Positions 55,281-64,000 of a stretch of DNA of 64,000 nt are shown in pieces. The stretch's first letter is position 1; the number at the start of each line of letters is the position of its first letter. Source of the stretch: Hymenochaete sp. R1 (Eukaryota > Basidiomycota > Agaricomycetes > Hymenochaetales > Hymenochaetaceae); NCBI GenBank assembly GCA_019400425.1, contig JAFREE010000071.1, forward strand, positions 1 to 64,000. Direction: 5' to 3'. The translations under genes and the position numbers were made by a program. The notes under the pieces were generated by a model. The model saw only the letters and a list, made by a program, of their open reading frames with translations, made no database searches and was not told the DNA's origin.

Positions 55281-55968
55281 CTGAATGAATGAGCGCGTAA
55301 CCGCAAAAGCTTCCTTGCGCCCCCTCCATCCGCCGCGGCTCCCTCCGCCTCCTCACTCCCCACTCCTCCGAAACTAAAACTCTAGCTGAATGAATTACCG
55401 ATGAGAGGAAGCTATCTCGACCCTTGGGTTATCGTAGCGGGGCGGGGCGGCGGAGGAGGTCGATGCGGAGGCAGGATCGCGGTAATGAAATGAAATACGA
55501 GAGAGAAATAAACACGCTCTCGTGAACCCGTGAAACTCCCCGCTTTTCTGCCATTCCCCATTCCACACGCACTGACATGAGCATGTACGTGTAAAGCAAC
55601 AGGTAGATTGGCATGCATGGGCATGACATGACATGTAGACACTAGCAGTTCCCCACAGCTCTCCCCCAACCGAGAAAAAAGAAAGACAAATAAGAATTAG
55701 AACGTCCTAGGGGTGTAATGTGTGTACTACACATTGTACATGTCCTTTCCTGTCCTGCCCTGTCGAAATGTGTGGATACTAATTAATGTGGATGGCACCC
55801 AGCAGTGCAAGCATGTCCTCCCACTGGCAGTGTCTTGACAGCAGTGCAAGTACTGGTAAGAATAGTAAGTGTAAGTAAGCAGCTGCATAGCTGCGTTTTC
55901 GAACGGCTTCGGATGGATGAGCACATGGGGTAAGAGAGGGTTAAGAGAAGGGAACGGAGCGGAAGGGA

Positions 55969-55989
55969 AGAAAAGAAAAGAAAAGAAAA
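55969..55989. repeat. AAAAG microsatellite
   Basis: About four copies of AAAAG/AAGAA in a row in the gene-free stretch. Purine-only on the plus strand. Confidence 0.8.
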
Positions 55990-56046
55990 TAGAACGGTTT
56001 TAGTTTTGCGAGACAAATACCCAGGACAAATTCAGCCACTCCAGTG

Positions 56047-56072
56047 TTGGCGTCGGTGTCGGTGTCGGAGTC
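56047..56072. repeat. GGTGTC hexamer repeat
   Basis: GGCGTC-GGTGTC-GGTGTC-GGAGTC, four degenerate hexamer units in a row inside the gene-free stretch. Confidence 0.75.
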
Positions 56073-57748
56073 CAGCCCGCCAATCCACCTTTCGCAACCC
56101 GCTCCGATTGTCGATTGTCGATTTGCGATGGCAGATTTGCAGAGCGTTTTCGTTTTTCGCTTTTCGCTAGAGAACACTCGGGACGAAAGAGCAATAGTAA
56201 AGGTCACACTTGGAGAACATTCGGGTCGGAAGGAAACGACGCGCTTTCCCCGGTTTCGTGCTCGTCATGTCTCAAATTCATCGTAAGATTATTACTTTAC
56301 TCGAATCTCTAACCCCCCCCCCCTCTCTCTTCGTTCGCGTTGTTTCTAGAGATCGATGTTGGTGGGATTGCACACACACCCAGACGCTGACCTGACTGCA
56401 TCGAGATCCACCTCTCTGGCCAGGTCAAAGGACAGATTTCGATAACCCTCAGGCTCAGGTCGGCGCCGGCCTTACATTCCCCTTGGACGCGCTTACAGCG
56501 TTACACGCGACTCGGACATATCCGCGTCCCGCCTACAATGGACTGACTAAACGCTCTTTCCGGGGTAAAGATACGCAGTCAGAGAGAGGAAACGTGGGGT
56601 TGTACTTTGGCGCGTAAACCTAGAATAACCTGTTGGGCATAGATATGTGTGCGTATTTGTCACGATCTTCCGACCCTGCCACAGAGACCAGGCCCGCCGT
56701 CTGTCCGTAAGGACGAGAAAAAGCGAGGGCTACGCGTACCCCGTATTCAGACTTTGGCAAAGAGAAGTTGGAAGAGGGGTTGGTAAAAATGGAGCGGCTG
56801 TGAAGCTTAGGAAGAAGAAGCTTTGAAAAGAAGGGGCTAATGGCAAGATTCAGGAGTTCTGCGAGCCTCGAGGCGGTCCAAGGCTATGGGAACCGCTTCG
56901 GAGAGTTCAGACGAAGAAGGCGAGAGCGAAGGTAAAGGTAAAGGGGCTTCACGCTTCGCTTCGCTTCGAATCTCCGCCTCTCAAAAACAACTTATCTCGT
57001 CATCCTTCGTCCAGACGCAATTTAACTGAGTCAGTCACTCACAAGGAAGAAAGGGAAGAAAAAGAAGAAAGTTTGTGCCAGTGCGCCAAACTTCCCTATC
57101 GTTCAGCACACACAATTACCAGTCTATGAGAGATAAAGAACTCCAATCAACCCATTCCTTACCGCTCTTTGCCCCATTCTGAAGTAAATGGACGCAGTCG
57201 GTTTGTGTAATGGTGTGTGAAATGCGCGGCGGAAGCAGATGCGAGAGCGGCTAAGCTGTGCTAACCCGAGCTCGGGGCTCGGTTGAGGCGGGAATGTTTC
57301 ACTCACCACCTCTGGGGGCGGCTAAAGGACTTACGCCGTGAAAGTAGGGAAACAGAAACTTTTCGCGACGGTTTCATGCTCTGGCTAGCTACAACTCCGA
57401 GTCGGCACGTCTCAAACATAGACCCAACCACCCCTCTCTCACTTTCCGTTTCTCCTAGGAAGAGTGCGAGAGAGAATGAATTCCCCTGTGTGAGGCTTAG
57501 CTCATGTCTTATTCTTTTAAAGGGCATTGCCGAATTCGGGGTAGCAAAAAAAAGTTTATTTCCATGCCTGTTTGGTTATTTGTTTGTGCCCATCAAGAAA
57601 AGGGACCCCGAGCACCGCCCGAGCGAAAATGAGCGCCATCGGGCGCGATCTGCAAAATTGGCAATACGGCCCGCCTCGATCCGCCACCCGCAAGGTGGCT
57701 AACCAAGCTAACACCAATAAACACAAAGCAGCGGCCACCACAAAGTCA

Positions 57749-59309
57749 TCAATTTTGGTTTGGAGAAATGGGCGACATGAACATCGTACGCAACCCGCCA
57801 GTGCCAATATCGACCTTTGGCGAAGTGATTTTCTCGCCTTGATTCGGTCCAAATGCACCAAACCCGTACGAGTGCTTGTCTCTCATGGGTGAGCTAGCAG
57901 CAGATACCGATATCGGGCCGAAGCCCTGGCCAAGCACCCCTCGTTCCGCTTCACTATCGTGTGTGCTGGACCCGTACCTCTGCCGTCCTCCGAAGACCCG
58001 CGCGACGAAGCTCATCCCTCTCGCGAAAGCACGCGTGCTTACCCATTGCACAAGATTCGCCCCGGGCAGAAGAGAGAGCAGGTCACGCATGTCCCAAAAG
58101 TCACGATGTCGAGTTATACGTCCCTGTTCGTTGAAGGAAAGTCGAGAAATAACGTGTAACTGAAGGTGAAACGGGCTCGGCACGGAAATTCTTCTAAGAC
58201 CGGGGAGAGATAGCGTTGGGTTTTGCGTGCTAGGCAAAGAGATCACCGACGATGAATCTCCATCGGGGCTGAAACATTCTCCTGAAGAGTGCAGTCCTGG
58301 TAAAAGCAGAACGTTCATCGTGTGCTCAATTATGCTTAAATGATGGCCGTCTGGAAAAAAATCACGGAGTCAGTTACAATCTGTGTGATTCGGCACCATG
58401 CAGTACAAAAAAAGAGCAGAAGAAGAAGCCTGAAGCCTGAACCTAAAGACGGATCTTTGTGGCAACGCGTTCACTCCGCCGTACTTCTTTGTTTCTCCGC
58501 CTCCAATCCGATCAGATTGAGCCAAAATGGATCTTGCTCACCGAAACTATCACTGTCGTAAATATCCTCAATCTCGCTCCAGGCTTGCATGACCTGAAAC
58601 CATGGTTCTTCATCGTCTTCTCGTCTGGGTTGGAACAGCGTCTTGAACATCGCTGCTGGCCGCGGCACATTCAAGTCACGTAGTTGGCGCGACAGAGCGT
58701 TGATGTCTCCTATGATCTGACGGGAAGACGCAGTGATGAACGGGCTCTCATAGCTATTCTCCCACAGATACCAACAAAAGCAGGTAGTGCACATTGCAAA
58801 CACCAGCCTATAATCAGCGCAATCAAATCAAGTGGATTGCAACTGTAGAACGTACACTGACGGGTGGCGTTCCGCGTCGCCATCAAAATTTGTAGAAGGA
58901 CAAGAATAAGTTTGAGGTGGGAGCCATCAGGTTCGAACAGCGCCGACAAAAGAAGCAGATATGGAGTGGCATGCGTACCTGCGTGAGTCTCGTACAGTCG
59001 GTCTATCGTATCAGGCGAAGCTGGTGTTACACCATAGATGAGGTCATAAGCTTCGAGGGTGGAGATGCGGTTTGGCAGATGGGAAATGCGAGAGGACAAG
59101 GAGAGTGTCGAGAGATTGTTGCGGTGCCTGTTCAGACTCTGAGAGGATGTATGCGTGTGGAGGCTGCCACTACTGACATCCAGACGCGGGATCGTGATAA
59201 CCGAGTCAGAGTCGACATCCATCCCACCGACAGAGCCAGGCAACGTCGTCATGTATGGGTGCGAGCGAGTGCGCATGTGGGCAGTCTCACGGCCCTGTGG
59301 AAGTGGCAT
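57749..59309 (-). CDS. SnoaL/NTF2-like fold protein
   Basis: The start at 59309 gives MPLPQGRETAHMRTRSHPYM. The first exon has a disordered leader, then LPNRISTLEAYDLIYGVTPA and RLYETHA, the start of a SnoaL-like cone fold. Later exons carry SPFITASSRQIIGDINALSR, EEPWFQVMQAWSEIEDIYDS, DGHHLSIIEHTMNVLLLPGL, and LHVISRLSFNEQGRITRHRD followed by FWDMRDLLSLLPG and VQWVSTRAFARGMSFVARVF. The motif NEQGRITRHRDFWD is typical of fungal SnoaL-like proteins, which have no assigned reaction. The C-terminal helix is amphipathic and basic. The intron between RLYETHA and the SPFIT block (about 58985-58770) is unusually long and may hide one more small exon. Stop at 57749-57751. Confidence 0.78.
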
Positions 59310-59791
59310 GAGTACGACCTGCAGTTGTTATAGTAAGGGAACGTTATTCGGTTGTGTCTAGCTGTATGCTTGGAAGCGAGCCTGAAGAGGAGACGTCGAC
59401 GAAAGCAGGGGAGATATTGGCTATGAGGGGAAACGCTGGACACCGTGTTTGGCTTCCCCACTCCGTCCACCAACAGACAGTGACGACCTGCTGACGGAAC
59501 CAAATTCACCCAGAGCGAAGGTCACAGGCATGTGATTACTCATCATCATCAGCCACACAACATCGACTCAAAAAAATCGACTCAAAAACAACCAGAACGT
59601 GTCCAGCAATTCCACGTTCTACGAGTTACGACCGACAGCAACAAATATTCGGTTTAGAGGAATTATGTCCGTCATCATTAACATAAATGCTACCTACTTT
59701 GGCTACATCAAGGGAAACAAACGTGGTCGACATGCTCTTGTCCTCCATCAATATTTCGATCAGCCCTTCTGCGGAGGCGAAACAAGGACCA

Positions 59792-60308
59792 CTATTTTTT
59801 ATTGAGATGCTTGCCAATCTCCATCAATCTACGACGAGCTTGCCGCTGATGAGATAGCCTTTTAATCTTTTTATTATTATCACTACTGCTCGGTGTTTCG
59901 CGACGCTCGATCCTGAAGATCTCGCTAGGGCTCCGACGTGCGCTCGCATGGCCTGCCTTCATCATCACCATCAATTTTCGAAACGTGGAAGCGGGACCTT
60001 GTCGGTTTCGTGGGCCTCGGGCTTCATATCATGCATGGCTAAGAGCAGGGAGCGCCTTGATCACAACGATGCCGTCTTTGGCATGAACAGTATTCAATGA
60101 CGACGAGTGCATGTTGAGGCCATTCCACGATGAAGTTTCTATCTCCGGTTGTCCATCAATACCCTGAGTCTCTTGTGTCCCCTCGGCGTCGCACGGACTA
60201 CGCTTCCATACTTGAGAGTCCGAATTCGACAAGAACCCCGAGCTCTTAGACGAAAGCAAGGCGCTAATGACCTCGGAAGGCGTCCAACCACCTTCTACGT
60301 AAGTTGCT
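59792..60308 (-). CDS. possible terminal exons of an unrecognised gene, interrupted by a TGA
   Basis: A minus-strand frame runs from about 60308 (GGWTPSEVISALLSSKSSG) through VHAKDGIVVIKALPALSHA, meets a TGA near 60029, and continues in the same frame through MVMMKAGHASARRSPSEIFR, IERRETPSSSDNNKKIKRLS and ends HQRQARRRLMEIGKHLNKK at 59792. Composition and continuity on both sides of the stop suggest one coding unit. Either a small intron removes the stop or the gene is broken. I could not find upstream exons with matching phase. No family recognised. Confidence 0.35.
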
Positions 60309-60702
60309 GATGATTAAGTTCGATGAGGGCAAAGATGAAATACAAGGATGGCCGTTGCTAAACATATCCCAAATGGGACATCGGCTCGCATTTCCTCTTC
60401 TCTCTAGGGAGACGAAGAAGCAAGCAGAGAGGGTCGAAAACAAGGACGTAGGTGTCAGCTTCTGGGGTCCCCTAGGGAGCGCTTTTCAGCTCAGGCGATC
60501 ACCTTCCTTAGGTGGCATGGAATGCGACTTAATTGCGTTGGCGAAGAAGAGGATATTTGGAAGGCGAAAGATCATCATGGTTGGTGAGAGTTCAAGGTGT
60601 GTGTTGTTGACTGCGCGTGAAGCGCGCGCGACTCACTACCATCGGCCAGAGCGCGCTTGAGCTCGTACCACTGCTACCGTGACGTTCCCCCCTCCCCCAA
60701 TC

Positions 60703-62302
60703 ATGTCCTTCCAACACGTACCGGTAACAAAAGGTAGAATATGCACAAGAGTTCTGCGCAATGTACTTCTCTGAATCTTGGATCCAGGGCTAATGATGGG
60801 ATATGCTTTGACATCGGTGGTCGCCAGCATATTTGACGTCAAGCACTACCTCCATCTGCAGGTGAGTGCGTTACTTTGTTATACTCATCCACGTCTACTG
60901 ATGATATACCTATTTCTCCTTGAAAGCTGGTTCCTCACATTTCCAAATACCACCAGGTGCGCATTCACACTTGTGTTTGTTGCTCAGAGCTTTCCGCAGC
61001 TCATTTTGATTAAAACATTTCTTGACTGTTCCAGTACTGGCGACTTCCAGTACACCACCTGGCGTTCTCAAACTCGAGCGAGCTGTTGCTTGCTGAGCTT
61101 CTACTGTATCAAGTAGCCATACCAATCGAACGCATCTTTGGTTCTTCCAAATTCGCCGTTGAGTTGTCATTTCTGATTCCATCCATGGCATCCTTTGGGC
61201 TCATCCTCGCCTGGCCCACATAGTCCTTTTGCGCCGTGTCGACAGCGACATCGATTCTATTAGAGCTTGGATCTCTACTGCTTTTGAACAGATTCGGCGT
61301 GAATATCCTTCCATCCGGGCCGATTCCCTTGCTGTTCAGTATCCTATTCCAATTCTCAAGGCTCATCCCCAAAGCGTTTTCTTTCCGCATCTTCGGGGTC
61401 ACCGTCTCCAATAAGGTTTTCGTCTACATCCTTGCACTTCAAGTAAGCCGTCCCCTCCCCCTCTTCGTACCTGTCCCTTCTTCTAATTATACACCTCCTA
61501 TTCCTATTACACTGCAACTCCCGCACATTTCACAGCTCGTGATCAATGAATCGCCCGGACCCCTGGTTTCAGCGCTCATAGGCATCCTATCGGGCCAACT
61601 CTATCGTGCAGACGTCATAGGCCTCAAAGCCCTCCGCATCCCTCCCCCAATCCAACGCCTCTCATCTCGCTACCTCCTCCCCCTCATCGGCTCCACAAAA
61701 CCACAAAGACGCTCTAATCGCGCGTTTCCTGATGACGGTTCTGGCGCCCGCTCCCGCTCTCGGCAGTGGCCGTTGACGGCGACGACAGCGGCGTCGGCGG
61801 AGAACGCGGAAGTGGTCGCGAATGCGTTTTCGGCGCCGTTGGGGGATGCTGGGTCTGGTTCTGGATCGGGCGCGGGGGTTTCGTCGCCAGTGGGTGTTGT
61901 GGATGGGGTAGAGGGTGCATCGACTACCGGATCGTCGAACGCGGCCTCCGCCGCCGTTGCGGGTCAGTCGATGATGCGCGAATGGGTGGACGAGTTGACG
62001 GGACGCAGCGATCGAGGAGCGGGTGGACTCCGCGCGCCCAGCGAGTCGGAGATTAGCCAAGTGATGAGCATGTTCCCCGATATGAGGAGAGAAGACGTCG
62101 TGGGAGCTCTTCAGCGGAGGTGCGTTTCGTTTCTTCCATTGCTCTCTGTCGTTCGTCCAAGTCTGTCTTGGACGTCTTGGGGGTCGTACTTTTTACTAAT
62201 GTAACACTTGATTTGGTGGCTGACTCCGATGCTGAATCGACTTCTTTTTAAAGTCCGAATATTGAAGCTGCTGTAGATACGCTGTTGATATCACATACAT
62301 AG
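60703..62302 (+). CDS. DSC2: rhomboid-like Dsc2 subunit of the Golgi/ER E3 ligase
   Basis: Pseudorhomboid with a C-terminal UBA/CUE-like domain, matching Dsc2 (UBAC2 in animals), a subunit of the Dsc ubiquitin ligase that cleaves or degrades membrane regulators. The start MSFQHVPVTKGLMMGYALTS needs a small intron after VTK. Following exons give LVPHISKYHQ, YWRLPVHHLAFSNSSELLLA, ELLLYQVAIPIERIFGSSKF, then SFCAVSTATSILLELGSLLL and FRIFGVTVSNKVFVYILALQ. The next exon has SPGPLVSALIGILSGQLYRA, a disordered Gly/Ser/Ala loop, and SESEISQVMSMFPDMRRED, with SPNIEAAVDTLLIS in the last exon. Stop at 62300-62302. Catalytic serine and histidine of active rhomboids are not evident, as expected. It converges on eIF3d with only 97 bp between stops. 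Confidence 0.9.
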
Positions 62303-62398
62303 TATTTCACTTGTTCAATACATCATGTTGGCAATACATACAACAAACTTTCGCGATGCAGTGTATAACATGCATGATACACGGCCACAGCAGACCGA

Positions 62399-64000
62399 TC
62401 AGTTTTCACCACCTTGCTCACCCTCGGCTTCCAGCTCACCATCCATCTCCTCCTCGTCCTCACCGGTAAACGCCGTCATAGGCACAGCGTAGAGTCGCAC
62501 GACAGGCTAAACCATTAAGAAGATTGAGATGAAAAAAAATAAGAGTCAGTTAGCCAAATGAAACCCAGTCGAAAACGCCACAGGGACCGGGTACGAGGTA
62601 CGAGATATGAAAAAAGTAATGAATGTGGGAGATTGCGAGGACATGGAGCTCGGAAGAAGCAGAGCCATGGCCGCAGACCCTTGATGTCGGAAACAGTGTT
62701 TGCAAAATAGTTCACAGAATGAAAGATGGAAGGAGGAAGGGAAGGTGGGAGCAATAGTGGATCCCGAGCTTTTTTTCTGCATTTGCAAATGCAAAAAAAA
62801 AGAGGGGAGAGGGAACGAACGAGAAGAAAAGGAAACGATAGGTCTCTCACCCTGTTGGGGTCCTTCACGAGGACGTATTTGCCTTCGGGCATTTTCATAC
62901 AAAGATCCGTCACGGTGCGGACGATTCCCCACCCGTTGGCCAATGATATATTGAGCTGCGTCGCAAAGTCCGTGGGGCGAATCGATTGCGTCGACAGGAT
63001 TACATGGCGCGTATTATCCCGGGGATTCGCTCGTGAGACGTATCTGCAAACCAAGACGTTTTTTTTTAGAAAAAGGACATTTTGAAAATAAGAAATAACG
63101 TTTCGTTTCAGGATCTATGCATCGATCTTTCGATCGATGGCTTAGTTTGGGGGACTCTGGAGAGGTGACGCACCCTATTTTCAAAGCCTCTGCGCCCGCG
63201 AGGATACTCTGGACAGTCCATTTCGCGAGCTTGCAGTTGTTATTCTTCATCTCCGTGGAAACGACCGCACCACGCTGAGTGTCCAACTTCGCCCTCCACT
63301 CCGGTGCGCCGCCGGCGCCCTGAGCACGAGAGTCAAACTCGTTCAGCGCGCGGATCGTCGCCAGACCTTGAGTGCCACCTTGCGCAGCAGCAGCTGCCGA
63401 GCCCTGCCCTGGAATGTACGCATCAACTTCGGTCCGAACACAGATTTTGATATCTTCGTCCTCAGACACGCTCATATCAAATACACGATAACGGTAACCA
63501 CAAGACGCCAGTGGTTCCGCCTCACCGGGACCATAGAACGGATTGGGCTTCGCAAAATCGATGGGAGGCGGGGGCGGGTTCTCAGTGACGGATTGGAATC
63601 CGAAGTTTTGGTTGATGTATGTTGCCTCGAGAGACAGAGAAGTCGCAGTGTTGATCGAGTTTGCTTCGACTTGCGATACCTTCTCGTTCGGGTTGTTGGG
63701 GTTCGTATTCAGTGTGGGGTCCTGGGGAGGATCTGTTGCGTTTTCGTTGACGGTCACGTTGTCGAAGGGGCCGCCGTCACGTTTGTCCAGGAAGACCTTG
63801 TTGCCTTCGCGAACAATCACGATGTCCCATGGGTACACTGATCGGGGCGCACACATCAAGACACTTAAGATGACATCGGTCGTGTAGATACTAGCAACAT
63901 TGTTGGAAGAAAGCTGTCGTGCCCGTGAGTATGTGCATAAAAAGTAATGTATATCATACTCACTTGCTGGATGACTGGATCGTCTGACGTTGTCGTATTG
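62399..64000 (-). CDS. EIF3D: translation initiation factor eIF3 subunit D (partial at right edge)
   Basis: Subunit of eIF3 that binds mRNA caps. The gene runs off the right edge, so the N-terminus is missing. In transcript order the visible exons give DPVIQQ, LSSNNVASIYTTDVILSVLM, CAPRSVYPWDIVIVREGNKV, FLDKRDGGPFDNVTVNENAT, EATYINQNFGFQSV, YRYRVFDMSVSEDEDIKICV, then YVSRANPRDNTRHVILSTQS, FATQLNISLANGWGIVRTVT, MPEGKYVLVKDPN and PVVRLYAVPMTAFTGEDEEE with an acidic tail (EAEGEQGGEN). These blocks match eIF3d throughout. Stop at 62399-62401. Intron near 62850 has a GTGAGA donor, and the last exon starts after TTTAG near 62514. Intact as far as visible. Confidence 0.94.

Larger units (their letters stand above)
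53154..57748. other. 4.6 kb gene-free stretch with simple repeats
   Basis: No frame with recognisable features on either strand. It holds many low-complexity tracts: C15 at 54418-54432, TCGA-like 10-mers at 55251-55280, AAAAG repeats at 55969-55989, and GGTGTC repeats at 56047-56072, with alternating pyrimidine-rich and purine-rich blocks. The left part is likely the 3' UTR of the GATA gene. It is several times longer than any other gap here and could hold non-coding transcripts or distal regulatory sites. Confidence 0.5.

Noticed and set aside
61662..62060. 132-codon Arg-rich frame on the minus strand
   Set aside because: Antisense to the Gly/Ser/Ala-rich loop of Dsc2. Composition is explained by that repeat-like region.
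1..64000. CRISPR arrays, integrases or prokaryote-type defence genes
   Set aside because: No regularly spaced direct repeats with unique spacers, no such proteins, and the gene structure is clearly eukaryotic.

Overview
The window looks like nuclear DNA of a mushroom-forming basidiomycete (Agaricomycetes). Most genes are split by many short introns of about 45-60 nt with GT..AG ends. Intergenic gaps are short and pyrimidine-rich. Several products belong to families typical of this class, including a DUF6593-type protein, a fungal TRP/ML-like channel, a GATA factor with a long disordered tail, and a SnoaL-like protein with a hydrophobic tail. No prokaryotic, viral or CRISPR-type content was seen. 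Gene spans below run from start codon to stop codon and include introns. Exon joins were made by eye from splice signals and reading frame.

Layout from left to right. 0.6-1.6 kb: four-helix MARVEL-like membrane protein. 2.3-4.4 kb: MBOAT lysophospholipid acyltransferase (Ale1-like). 4.7-5.5 kb: ribosomal protein L18, head-to-head with a Tra2-like splicing factor (6.1-7.2 kb). 8.2-9.3 kb: stand-alone GNL3/Grn1 N-terminal domain protein. 10-13.3 kb: MDR oxidoreductase with a disordered N-terminus of about 670 residues. 13.6-15.8 kb: mitochondrial tRNA-modifying GTPase MSS1/MnmE, divergent from calcineurin B (16.2-17.2 kb). 17.4-22.6 kb: two head-to-head WD40-like genes that appear to be paralogues. 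22.8-24.9 kb: secreted M28 aminopeptidase. 25.0-25.8 kb: MITE-like element with inverted termini and internal GC-rich repeats. 25.9-26.4 kb: mitochondrial ribosomal protein uL11m. 27.9-28.7 kb: DUF6593-like protein. 29.4-30.5 kb: cryptic multi-exon gene, unrecognised. 30.8-34.0 kb: 1030-residue disordered protein. 34.5-38.0 kb: Kelch ectodomain fused to a membrane domain with cytochrome-b561-like spacing. 38.6-41.2 kb: CNH-like propeller protein. 42.4-45.8 kb: TRP-like channel. 48.4-50.6 kb: ING-family PHD protein. 51.5-53.2 kb: GATA factor, followed by about 4.6 kb without recognisable genes. 57.7-59.3 kb: SnoaL-like protein. 60.7-62.3 kb: rhomboid-like Dsc2. 62.4 kb to the right edge: eIF3d (partial).

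This is mostly housekeeping sequence: translation (RPL18, uL11m, eIF3d, MSS1), membrane lipid and ER quality control (ALE1, DSC2), calcium signalling (CNB1) and chromatin (ING). No operon-like functional cluster is evident. The least explained content is the inverted WD40 pair, the MITE-like element sitting 55 bp from an aminopeptidase start codon, the stand-alone Grn1 domain, the disordered MDR and PLSM-motif proteins, the Kelch/membrane fusion, the cryptic gene near 30 kb, and the gene-free stretch behind the GATA factor.
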